Source: Candidatus Gastranaerophilales bacterium (GTDB lineage: Bacteria; Cyanobacteriota; Vampirovibrionia; Gastranaerophilales; Gastranaerophilaceae). From it: a stretch of DNA of 64,000 nt. The stretch lies in the NCBI GenBank assembly GCA_944326115.1, contig CALVCQ010000001.1, positions 1 to 64,000 of the forward strand. Reading direction: 5' to 3'. A model generated the notes under the pieces. It searched no databases, was not told the DNA's origin, and was given only the letters and a program-made list of their open reading frames with translations. Made by a program: the position numbers and the translations under genes. Numbering within the stretch: position 1 is the first letter of the stretch; the number at the start of each line of letters is the position of its first letter. This document shows positions 23,245-31,714 of the stretch, in pieces.

Positions 23245-26046
23245 TTACTTATTTTTTCCGCAGCAGTTTTTATATTTTTTCCCGCTTCCGCAAGGGCACG
23301 GGTCGTTTCTGCCGATTTTGTCGACTCTGTGTACTGGAGAATGAACAGTTTCTTCCTCATATTCTGACGGCGCCTTAAATTCCTGTGCTGCCTGAGACAG
23401 CTGTGTCTGTATCACATCGTCGTCTCTTCTGTTTACAATCTGTACACCAAAACGGGTCCTGAACAGGTATTTAACAGTTTCTGACTGGATTTCATACATC
23501 ATATTGTTAAACAGGTCATAAGCTTCTCTTTTGTATTCAATAAGCGGGTCTTTTTGCCCGTAAGCTCTGAGTCCTATACCGTCACGGAGCATATCGATAT
23601 TGTGCAGGTGGTCAATCCATTTGTTGTCTACAACCCTTAACAAAATATCTTTTTCGATATTTCTCATAACATTTGTATGAGAGAACGGTTCTTCGGGAGT
23701 ATAACCGGTTTCATACTGTTCCTGAATACTGTTATAAAAGCTTATTGTCTCTTCTTCGTGTTCTCTGTATGCATCTATTGCAAGTTTTTTGAACTTTTCA
23801 AAAATAGATTCATAGCTCAAGCCTTGAATATCATTGACTTCAAGATAAGATAACTGCGGCACAAGGGAATGTACCTCTTTTATCATACCCTGCAAGTCCT
23901 CGTAGATGTATTCTTGAGGATTCTGCCCCGGAGAAATGTAGCTTTTTATGATTCTGTCCATTTCTCTTTCAATCATGTAATAAATATCAGCGGTTAAATC
24001 TTCGCCTTTTAACACTCTGCGTCTCTGGCTGTAGAATTTTTCTCTTTGAATATTCATTACATCATCGTATTCAAGTACGCTTTTTCTTATGTCAAAGTGA
24101 TATGTCTCAACTTTTCTCTGCGAAGCCTGAATCTGTCTTGTGATAAGTTTTGATTCAATTGCCATATCCTCTTCAACATTGAGGGTGTTCATAAGATTGA
24201 TAATATGCTGCCCGCCGAAAATCCTCATCAAATCGTCTTCTAATGATAAGAAAAATCTTGTTGAGCCGGGGTCGCCCTGTCTTGCTGCACGCCCTCTCAG
24301 CTGGTTGTCGATACGGCGTGATTCGTGTCTTTCAGTACCTATTACGTGTAAACCGCCTGCCTGAACTACTTTTTCGTGTTCTGCTTCTGTTATGGCTTTA
24401 GCTTCTTTTAAAGCAGCCTCTTTTTGTGCTTCATAATCCGGACTGTCCGGTGTAATACCTTTGTTATCAAGCATATCCTTTGCAAGATATTCTGCGTTAC
24501 CGCCTAAAAGAATGTCGGTGCCTCGTCCTGCCATATTTGTTGCAATAGTCACAGCTCCCCATCTGCCTGCCTGTGCAATGATATATGCTTCTTTTTCGTG
24601 GTGTTTTGCGTTTAATACGTTATGTTTTATGCCTCGTTTTTTCAATAAATCAGACAGATACTCGGATTTATCGATACTGATTGTACCGACAAGCACGGGT
24701 CTGCCTTTTTCATGCATCTTTATAATTTCGTCCACAACCGCAAGGTATTTTTGTTTTTGCGATTTATAAACAACATCCGGCAGGTTGATTCTGATATCCG
24801 GCTTGTTTGTAGGAATTGTTGTTACTTCAAGATTGTAAATCTTGCCGAATTCAGCTTCTTCTGTCATTGCAGTACCTGTCATACCGGCAAGTTTGGGATA
24901 CAGTCTGAACAGATTCTGGAAGGTAATGCTTGCAAGAGTCTGTGTTTCATCCTGAATTTGAACGCCTTCTTTAGCTTCAACAGCCTGATGAAGTCCGTCT
25001 GACCAGCGGCGTCCTTCCATTAAACGACCTGTAAATTCATCAACGATTATGACTTCGCCGTTTTTAATTACATAGTCGGTATCTTTTTGATACAATTCTT
25101 TTGCCTTAAGGGCTTGAAACAGATGATGAGCATACTGGTTGTGCACATCAAACAAATCTTCTATACCGAGAAGCTTTTCTGCATGGTCTATGCCTTCTTC
25201 TGATAAAATAACATTTTTGTTCTTTTCATCTACTTCATAATCCACATTCTTTTGTAATTGCGGAGCAACTTTTGCCATGGTCTGATAAAGCTGAGCCGAC
25301 TGCTCGAGACGTCCTGAAATAATCAACGGTGTTCTTGCCTCGTCAATTAAAATAGAGTCGACTTCATCGATAATTGCATAGTTGTAAGGACGCTGAACAA
25401 GCATGTCCAAACTGCCTGCCATGTTGTCTCTTAAGTAGTCAAAACCGAATTCGTTATTTGTTCCGTAGGTGATATCGCAGGCATAGGCAGCTTTTTTACG
25501 TTCAAAATCATCATAGCCCCGTTCAGAATTAGCAAGAATAACGCCTACACTGAGACCGAGGAATTTATAAATTTTGCCCATCCACTCGCTGTCACGCTTT
25601 GCAAGGTAATCGTTAACAGTAATTACATGAACACCTTTGCCGGTCAGTGCATTTAAGTATGCCGGCAGAGTAGCCACAAGAGTTTTACCTTCACCTGTTC
25701 TCATTTCTGCAATATGTCCGTTATGCAAGAATATACCGCCTATAAGCTGTACATCAAAGTGGCGCATGTTAAGAACTCTTTTGCCGGCTTCTCTTACAAC
25801 GGCAAAGGCTTCCGGAAGTATTTCATCGAGTGCTTTTTTTTCTAAAGCTCTGTCTTTTTTAGTATCTGATGAAGTTTCTCTGTTTCTTAAGTGTTCTTTA
25901 AATTCTTCTGTCTTAGCACGCAATTGCTCATCAGTAAGCTTTTCCATTTCTGGTTCAAGCTTGTTTATATGTTCGACAATGGGCATCATTTTTTTTACTT
26001 TATTTTCGTTCGGATCACCCAGTAGTTTGAATAATAAATCTAACAT
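23245..26046 (-). CDS. secA: Preprotein translocase ATPase SecA
   Basis: SecA drives protein export through SecYEG. The 933-residue protein is full length. Walker A is MRTGEGKT (115-122), the DEAD-like box is DEVD (227-230), and the second motor domain has the [15 protein letters not shown] and [20 protein letters not shown] motifs. The C terminus keeps the zinc motif with Cys917, Cys919, Cys928 and Cys929, which binds SecB or lipids in other species. GAGG lies 13 bases before the ATG, a longer distance than usual. The upstream gap of nearly 800 bases is unusually long, and related repeats lie on both sides. Confidence 0.97.
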   Translation of the reverse strand: MLDLLFKLLGDPNENKVKKMMPIVEHINKLEPEMEKLTDEQLRAKTEEFKEHLRNRETSSDTKKDRALEKKALDEILPEAFAVVREAGKRVLNMRHFDVQLIGGIFLHNGHIAEMRTGEGKTLVATLPAYLNALTGKGVHVITVNDYLAKRDSEWMGKIYKFLGLSVGVILANSERGYDDFERKKAAYACDITYGTNNEFGFDYLRDNMAGSLDMLVQRPYNYAIIDEVDSILIDEARTPLIISGRLEQSAQLYQTMAKVAPQLQKNVDYEVDEKNKNVILSEEGIDHAEKLLGIEDLFDVHNQYAHHLFQALKAKELYQKDTDYVIKNGEVIIVDEFTGRLMEGRRWSDGLHQAVEAKEGVQIQDETQTLASITFQNLFRLYPKLAGMTGTAMTEEAEFGKIYNLEVTTIPTNKPDIRINLPDVVYKSQKQKYLAVVDEIIKMHEKGRPVLVGTISIDKSEYLSDLLKKRGIKHNVLNAKHHEKEAYIIAQAGRWGAVTIATNMAGRGTDILLGGNAEYLAKDMLDNKGITPDSPDYEAQKEAALKEAKAITEAEHEKVVQAGGLHVIGTERHESRRIDNQLRGRAARQGDPGSTRFFLSLEDDLMRIFGGQHIINLMNTLNVEEDMAIESKLITRQIQASQRKVETYHFDIRKSVLEYDDVMNIQREKFYSQRRRVLKGEDLTADIYYMIEREMDRIIKSYISPGQNPQEYIYEDLQGMIKEVHSLVPQLSYLEVNDIQGLSYESIFEKFKKLAIDAYREHEEETISFYNSIQEQYETGYTPEEPFSHTNVMRNIEKDILLRVVDNKWIDHLHNIDMLRDGIGLRAYGQKDPLIEYKREAYDLFNNMMYEIQSETVKYLFRTRFGVQIVNRRDDDVIQTQLSQAAQEFKAPSEYEEETVHSPVHRVDKIGRNDPCPCGSGKKYKNCCGKNK

Positions 26047-26470
26047 TATATAAAATTTTCCTCAAATCTAGTTTCTTTAAGATGATTCTATCACGCACAC
26101 AGTATTTTGCACAGCATTAAATCATCAGACAGTTGTCTGATTTTAAGACATCTGAATTTTGTACCGCTAAATCCGTGGAGCGACTGCAAGTCGGACGGTT
26201 GTGAAACTGCATGAGTGGGATCTTGCTTGTAGCCGGAGGCATCTTGATGTTTGCGGCTAAAATTAATATTTTCATATAGTCAACTGACTCCGACTACGTC
26301 TTGGATTATTGGCGTTCGTAAGGTTTGGTATTCCGTTTCGAAATTTTATTCTAAAATTTCTTCACTCCATCTACCTTGCTCACATGGCTGTTCGCTCACT
26401 TCGTTCGTCTTCACAGCCGCTCTTTCACTGTTTACAAATCAATAATACAAAGAAAAACCTTTGATAATTT

Positions 26471-26516
26471 CGTGAAGCCATTTTGCACGTTTCGCCTCAG
26501 CTCAACGGCAAAAGAA
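26471..26516 (-). repeat. Shared non-coding block, copy A
   Basis: On the minus strand TTCTTTTGCCG (26516-26506) is followed by GTGCAAAATGGCTTCACG (26488-26471). The same two words, in the same order and at about the same spacing, occur at 47645-47687, in the gap upstream of ftsH. The intervening bases differ. Confidence 0.55.
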
Positions 26517-26610
26517 GGCAAATCCGCTCTTGGATTTTCTTCACGCTCGGACGTTTTCCAATTTTTATACTGCGTGCAGAAACTGTGTTTCTGGCTTAGC
26601 ACCTCTCATA

Positions 26611-26669
26611 AAATATGACATTCAGTCATATTTATTCGGCAGAGTCTTATCACGAATTTTTCCCGGACA
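26611..26669 (-). repeat. Variable-hairpin intergenic repeat, copy 3
   Basis: On the minus strand the head TGTCCGGGAAAAATTCGTGA continues as TAAGACTCTGCC and is followed by a hairpin with perfect arms AAATATGAC (26611-26619) and GTCATATTT (26625-26633). The head matches copies 1 and 2, while the hairpin arms are unrelated in sequence. Confidence 0.7.
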
Positions 26670-26716
26670 AATTAAAGACAAATTTACAGAAAAAATATTT
26701 GTTGCGGCATGTGTTA

Positions 26717-26745
26717 TTTGTACAAAATTTTTTTTCGTATGATAA
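26717..26745 (+). promoter_or_regulatory. Promoter of the acetyl-CoA synthetase gene
   Basis: TTGTAC (26717-26722) and GATAAT (26740-26745) are 17 bases apart. The start codon lies about 90 bases downstream, so a leader of moderate length is expected. Confidence 0.55.
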
Positions 26746-26838
26746 TGATACTGGTGGATTTCACAATAGTGAATAAATAATTTTTTTTAAAGTTAATTCG
26801 TGAAAAGGCAATAAAAACCAAAAAAGAAAGGTAAAAAA

Positions 26839-29004
26839 ATGCTAAAAGAACAACTGGACAAAATCATGCGCCCGAAAGCAATTGCCGTAATCGGTGCGTC
26901 TACAAAGGACCACACTATCGGTTCTGACATCATGAAAAGATTAAAAGAATATAATTTTACAGGCGACATTTACCCTGTAAACCCTAAAGGCGGCGAAATT
27001 CAAGGTTTCAAAGCTTATACAAGCGTAAAAGAAATCCCCGGCAACGTTGATTTGGCAATAATCGTTATTGCACAAAAATTTGTATTAAACGCAATCGACG
27101 AATGCCATGAAAAAGGAATCAAAGGCATTTGTATAATCTCTGCAGGCTTTAAAGAAGCAGGTGAAGAAGGCGCTAAAGCAGAAAAAGAACTCGTTGCCAA
27201 ATTAAAAGAATACGGTATGAGATGTGTAGGTCCTAACTGCCTCGGTGTTGTAAACACTGCTCCCGACATCAGAATGGACGGATGTTTTGCTGAATCTCTT
27301 CCCGAAAGAGGCAACATCGGTTTTGTTTCTCAATCAGGTGCTTTAGGCGGCGGTATTTTAAACATCTTAAAAGACCTCAACCTGGGTTTTGCACAGTTTA
27401 TTTCTATCGGCAACCAGGCAGATGTAAACGCAGAAACTGCTATTGAATACTGGGAAAACGAAGACGATGTACAACAAATTTTGTTATACATGGAATCTAT
27501 CCAAAACCCTGCAAACTTTAGAAAACTTGCTACAAGAGTAACAAAGAAAAAACCTATCCTTGCTCTTAAAGCAGGCCGTTCAGCAGCAGGTGCTTCTGCA
27601 GCATCTTCTCACACAGGCTCTTTAGCCGGTGCAGACAAAGCTGCTAACGCATTATTACAGCAATCAGGCGTTATCAGAGAATATTCTTTGAAAAACCTTT
27701 TTGCAACCGCTAAAGTTTTTGCTACTTCTCCTATACCGAAAGGCGACAGAGTAGCTATTATCACAAACTCAGGCGGCCCCGGTATCATGGCTACAGATGC
27801 TGTATGTGAATATGGTATGCAAATGGCAAAAATTTCCGATGCAACAAAAGAAAAATTAAGAAGCTTTTTACCTGCAGCTGCAAGTGTTAAAAACCCTATC
27901 GATATGATTGCTTCTGCTCCTATCGAACACTACAAACAAACACTTGAAACAGTTATTGCAGATGAAAATGTTGATATGATTGCAGTTATTTACCTGCCGT
28001 TCTTAGGATTGAAAGACATTGATGTTGCTAAAGCATTGATGGAAATCAAAGCTAAAAACCCTGAAAAACCGATTATCGGTATTTTCATGACAAAGAACGA
28101 ATTCTTTACACAACTTTCTAACATGGATGTTAATATGCCGTTCTTTATGTATGCGGAAGAAGCTGCTGACGGCTTTAACAGACTTAACCAGCAGAGATTG
28201 TGGATGGAAAGAGCAGAAGGTAAAATCCCTGTATTTGACGTAGATAAAGCTAAAGCTGAAAGAATAATCAAAGGTGCTGTAGCTGACGGACGTGCTCAGC
28301 TGACTACTTTAGAATCTATTGATGTATTAGACGCTTACGGTATCAGAGCTTGCAAATACGGTCTTGCAACAAACGAAGAAGAAGTTGTAAATCTCGGTAA
28401 CTCTATCGGCTACCCTGTTGTTATGAAGATGACTTCAAAAACAACTTCTCACAAAACTGATGTAGGCGGTGTAAGAGTAAACATCCAGTCAGAAGAACAA
28501 TTGAGAGCAGAATACAAAGACCTTATTGCAAAATTGACAGAAAAAGGACTTATTGACGGTCTGGAAGGCGTTATCATTCAAGAAATGGTAAAAGGCAACC
28601 GTGAAATGGTTTGCGGTATTGCTACAGACCCGCAATACGGCCCGATGATGATGTTCGGCTTAGGCGGTGTATTCATCGAAACAATGAAAGACGTTACTTT
28701 CAGAATCGCTCCTTTGACAGATGTTGATGCTGATGAAATGATTAAATCAGTAAAAGCATATGAACTCTTAAAAGGTGCTAGAGGTACAAAACCTGCTGAT
28801 ATGGCACAAATCCAAGAAACTCTCTTGAGATTGTCTCAGATGGTTAATGACTTCAAATTCATTGACGAGCTCGATATTAACCCGCTTCTTATCTCTGAAA
28901 AAACCGGCGAAGGCATTGCAGTTGACGGACGTATCAAAGTAAGAGTTGACGAAGTTAAAGAATACTTTGGCTGCGGTTCTGAATGCTGTGCATGCGGCAA
29001 GTAA
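26839..29004 (+). CDS. Acetate-CoA ligase (ADP-forming), fused alpha-beta type
   Basis: This enzyme turns acetyl-CoA, ADP and phosphate into acetate, CoA and ATP, a substrate-level ATP step in fermenters. The 721 residues run as CoA-binding domain (RPKAIAVIGASTKD), succinyl-CoA ligase-like domains (GFVSQSGALGGGI near residue 165; SSHTGSLAG near residue 255, with the likely phospho-His) and a C-terminal ATP-grasp domain (PVVMKMTSKTTSHKTDVGGV; IIQEMVKGNREMVCG). The last ten residues hold four cysteines (712, 716, 717, 719), which I do not expect in the family. Codon choice is strongly skewed to AAC and ATC compared with neighbouring genes, which suggests very high expression. AAAGG precedes the ATG. 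Confidence 0.93.
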   Translation: MLKEQLDKIMRPKAIAVIGASTKDHTIGSDIMKRLKEYNFTGDIYPVNPKGGEIQGFKAYTSVKEIPGNVDLAIIVIAQKFVLNAIDECHEKGIKGICIISAGFKEAGEEGAKAEKELVAKLKEYGMRCVGPNCLGVVNTAPDIRMDGCFAESLPERGNIGFVSQSGALGGGILNILKDLNLGFAQFISIGNQADVNAETAIEYWENEDDVQQILLYMESIQNPANFRKLATRVTKKKPILALKAGRSAAGASAASSHTGSLAGADKAANALLQQSGVIREYSLKNLFATAKVFATSPIPKGDRVAIITNSGGPGIMATDAVCEYGMQMAKISDATKEKLRSFLPAAASVKNPIDMIASAPIEHYKQTLETVIADENVDMIAVIYLPFLGLKDIDVAKALMEIKAKNPEKPIIGIFMTKNEFFTQLSNMDVNMPFFMYAEEAADGFNRLNQQRLWMERAEGKIPVFDVDKAKAERIIKGAVADGRAQLTTLESIDVLDAYGIRACKYGLATNEEEVVNLGNSIGYPVVMKMTSKTTSHKTDVGGVRVNIQSEEQLRAEYKDLIAKLTEKGLIDGLEGVIIQEMVKGNREMVCGIATDPQYGPMMMFGLGGVFIETMKDVTFRIAPLTDVDADEMIKSVKAYELLKGARGTKPADMAQIQETLLRLSQMVNDFKFIDELDINPLLISEKTGEGIAVDGRIKVRVDEVKEYFGCGSECCACGK

Positions 29005-29021
29005 TTTGATAAATCTATAGC

Positions 29022-29060
29022 AAAATCAGGTACGGATTTCCGTACCTGATTTTTGTTTTT
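29022..29060 (+). terminator. Terminator after the acetyl-CoA synthetase gene
   Basis: AAAATCAGGTACGG and CCGTACCTGATTTTT form a long perfect stem with a short loop and a T-rich tail, 18 bases after the stop. Confidence 0.9.
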
Positions 29061-29161
29061 AATACAGATTTGCTGCATAATGCTGAATGGAATTTGTTAA
29101 AATATAGACATAGGAGTTTGTTAATATTATTATAATTACAGACTAATTAAGGAGAGTTTCT

Positions 29162-29980
29162 ATGAAATTAATGGAAGGCAAAAAAGGTATTATTTTTGGA
29201 GTTTCAAACGCAAGGGGTATAGCATACTCTATTGCAAAACAGATTTATGAAGCAGGCGGTGATATTGCTTTTACTTATGCTAACGAAGCAATGGAATCAC
29301 GTGTACGTCCGCTGGCAGAAGAAATGAATGCCAAAATGATTGTTGAATGCGACGTAACAAACGAAGAACAGGTTAAAAAAGTATTTGAACAATATGAAAA
29401 AATATACGGAAAACTGGATTTTGTTATCCATGCCGTTGCTTTTGCAAACAAAGAAGACTTAATGGGCGACTTTATTGAAACATCAAAAGCAGGCTGGGAT
29501 ACAGCACTCGGTGTAAGTGCTTATTCTCTTGTTACTTTAGCAAGAAATGCAAAACCATTATTTAATGAAGGAGGTGCAATGCTTGCTCTGACATATCTGG
29601 GGTCAGAATATGTGGTTGCAAACTACAATGTAATGGGTGTTGCAAAGGCTGCACTTGAATCTTCAGCAAGGTATCTTGCTGACAGCCTTGGTAAAATCGG
29701 AGTCAGAGTCAACTGTCTTTCTGCCGGCGCTGTTAAAACGCTTGCTGCCAGAGGCATTTCAGGATTTGACAGAATGCTTAAAGCTGCTATATTAAAGGCT
29801 CCTTTAAAAAGAAATGTTTCACTTGAAGATGTAGGAAAAACGGGTTTGTATCTTGTTTCTGATTTATCTTCGGGTGTAACCGGTGAAATTGTTCATGTAG
29901 ATTGCGGATGTCATGCTGTTTATGCTTCTTTTGAAGAAATGGAAGCTACGTACGCTTATCAAAAAGAACACCAAAACTAG
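29162..29980 (+). CDS. fabI: Enoyl-ACP reductase (NADH), FabI
   Basis: FabI reduces enoyl-ACP in each round of fatty-acid elongation. The 272 residues show the short-chain dehydrogenase fold in its FabI form: IIFGVSNARGIAYSIAK for NADH binding, Tyr145 and the catalytic Tyr155 with Lys162 in YNVMGVAK (Y-x6-K), and the C-terminal VTGEIVHVDCG. AAGGAG lies upstream of the ATG. It is followed by a terminator, so it is a single-gene unit. The substrate supply genes accD and accA are about 4 kb downstream. Confidence 0.95.
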   Translation: MKLMEGKKGIIFGVSNARGIAYSIAKQIYEAGGDIAFTYANEAMESRVRPLAEEMNAKMIVECDVTNEEQVKKVFEQYEKIYGKLDFVIHAVAFANKEDLMGDFIETSKAGWDTALGVSAYSLVTLARNAKPLFNEGGAMLALTYLGSEYVVANYNVMGVAKAALESSARYLADSLGKIGVRVNCLSAGAVKTLAARGISGFDRMLKAAILKAPLKRNVSLEDVGKTGLYLVSDLSSGVTGEIVHVDCGCHAVYASFEEMEATYAYQKEHQN

Positions 29981-29983
29981 AGT

Positions 29984-30012
29984 AAAAAGGGGCAGCCGAT
30001 GCCCCTTTTATT
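29984..30012 (+). terminator. Terminator after fabI
   Basis: AAAAAGGGGC (29984-29993) pairs with GCCCCTTTTATT (30001-30012), four bases after the fabI stop. Confidence 0.8.
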
Positions 30013-30063
30013 ATAAAAATCAAAAACATAAATACACGAAACATTAATAAAAGGACGAAAAAG

Positions 30064-31497
30064 ATGATTATCAAGAAAAACAAAACAAAAATTGTTGCCA
30101 CACTGGGACCGGTTAGTCGTGATGAAAAAATTATCGAAGAAATGATTCTCTCCGGTGCGACAATGTTTAGAATCAATACTTCTCACAACACACCCGAAGA
30201 GCATGCAGAAACCATTGAAAAAATCAGAAATGTAGAAAAAAGACTGAAAACATTTATACCTGTTCTTGTTGATTTGCAGGGTCCGAAAATCAGAGTAGGA
30301 AACTTGATTGAGCCTATACCTTTGGAACCCGGTAAAGAACTTGTTCTTGAATACGGTCTGGAACAGACTGACCCGAATATTGTTCCCGTAGACTACAAAG
30401 GTGTTGCAGAAGATGTACATGTGGGTGAATGCATACTTCTTGATGACGGTAAAATTAAAATCGAAGTTACAAAAAAAGAAGGAACAAAAGTTCATGTAAA
30501 AGTTCTTCACGGTGAACTTTTAAAACCGAGAAAGGGTATAAATATCCCCGGCGGAACAAAAAGTGTTTCTGCAATAACAGAGCGTGACGTTGATTTTATT
30601 AAATTTGCAGTAGACAACGGTGCTGATTATCTTGCACTTTCTTTTGTAAGAGACAAAGACGATGTCATGCTTGCGAAAAAATATCTGAGTCATTTCGGGG
30701 CTGATATTCCGATAGTTGCAAAAATAGAAAAACCTGAAGCTGTTAAAAATATTGAATCAATCCTTGACGTTGTTGATGCTGTAATGGTGGCAAGAGGCGA
30801 CCTCGGTATTGAGCTTGCGCCGGAAAAAGTTCCTATGGTCCAAAAGCAAATTGTTGATGCGGCTTTTGCTCACAGAAAAACATGTATAGTTGCCACACAA
30901 ATGCTGGAATCCATGATAGAAGAACCTATTCCGACAAGAGCGGAAGCATCAGATGTTGCAAATGCTATTCTTGACGGTGCAGATGCTGTAATGCTTTCAG
31001 GCGAAACAGCTGCAGGCAAATATCCTGTAGAATCCGTAAAAATGATGGCAATGATAGCTCATGATGTTGAGCAGAGTAATTTTGTAAGTTACAATCTGGA
31101 TTTACCGATGAATCCTATGTATGAGCCTACACCGCAGGCAATTGCAGCCGCTGCTGTTAAAATGGCAAAAGATTTGGAAGCAAAGGCAATTCTTGCATTT
31201 ACGCATACCGGTTATACGCCGAAACTTCTTTCAAAATTGAGACCGTCTGTGCCGGTTCTTGCTATTTCAGATAATGAAAAAACTTGCAGAAAACTCAATT
31301 TGTTCTGGGATATGCATCCTTATCAAAAAGACTGGGATGTGGTATTGAACGATGAATTGCTCAAAAAAATCGATAAATTGCTGCTTGAAAAAACAGAATA
31401 CAAAAAAGACGACAGAGTAATTATTATCGGTTCTATTCCTAACCTGATTACAGGCAGAACAAATTTTGTACGTGTTCACAGAATGTGTGCATTTTAA
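30064..31497 (+). CDS. pyk: Pyruvate kinase
   Basis: Pyruvate kinase makes pyruvate and ATP from phosphoenolpyruvate in the last step of glycolysis. The 477 residues show NKTKIVATLGPVS at the N terminus, DLQGPKIRVG, the signature AKIEKPEAVKN, MVARGDLGIEL, and the MLSGETAAGKYPVE motif, then the C-terminal regulatory domain. Length matches the standard enzyme without an extra PEP-utiliser domain. It sits between two terminators as its own transcription unit. Together with the ADP-forming acetyl-CoA synthetase it supports a substrate-level ATP economy. Confidence 0.97.
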   Translation: MIIKKNKTKIVATLGPVSRDEKIIEEMILSGATMFRINTSHNTPEEHAETIEKIRNVEKRLKTFIPVLVDLQGPKIRVGNLIEPIPLEPGKELVLEYGLEQTDPNIVPVDYKGVAEDVHVGECILLDDGKIKIEVTKKEGTKVHVKVLHGELLKPRKGINIPGGTKSVSAITERDVDFIKFAVDNGADYLALSFVRDKDDVMLAKKYLSHFGADIPIVAKIEKPEAVKNIESILDVVDAVMVARGDLGIELAPEKVPMVQKQIVDAAFAHRKTCIVATQMLESMIEEPIPTRAEASDVANAILDGADAVMLSGETAAGKYPVESVKMMAMIAHDVEQSNFVSYNLDLPMNPMYEPTPQAIAAAAVKMAKDLEAKAILAFTHTGYTPKLLSKLRPSVPVLAISDNEKTCRKLNLFWDMHPYQKDWDVVLNDELLKKIDKLLLEKTEYKKDDRVIIIGSIPNLITGRTNFVRVHRMCAF

Positions 31498-31522
31498 TTC
31501 GGGTAATTAATCAATCAATATC

Positions 31523-31567
31523 AAAAAGCAGCCCTTTAATTTTACAAGCTAAAGGGCTGCTTTTTAA
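31523..31567 (+). terminator. Terminator after pyk
   Basis: AAAAAGCAGCCCTTTA and TAAAGGGCTGCTTTTT form a perfect 16-base stem, with the T-run included in the right arm. Confidence 0.9.
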
Positions 31568-31714
31568 AACAAAATTCTTCAAATCTATGCCCGTTGTGCA
31601 GACTTATTTACAAAAACCATCGTGTCATACAATATTTACAAAACTGCATATTTTAAGATAAAAGACGAAATTTATAATATAATCATAGTACATAATATTT
31701 GTTAAGGGAAAAAA

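Larger units (their letters stand above)
26047..26838. other. Long divergent intergenic region upstream of secA
   Basis: About 790 bases between divergent secA and the acetyl-CoA synthetase gene, with patches of higher GC than the surroundings. It contains a block shared with 47645-47687 (26471-26516), the third copy of the variable-hairpin repeat (26611-26669) and a promoter for the rightward gene (26717-26745). Several short rightward open frames at 26251-26742 overlap these repeats and lack ribosome binding sites; I do not call them. A structured RNA is possible but unproven. Confidence 0.5.

Noticed and set aside
26251-26742. Three overlapping short rightward frames upstream of the acetyl-CoA synthetase gene
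   Set aside because: They overlap repeat blocks and a promoter, lack ribosome binding sites, and have biased composition from GC-rich repeat sequence.
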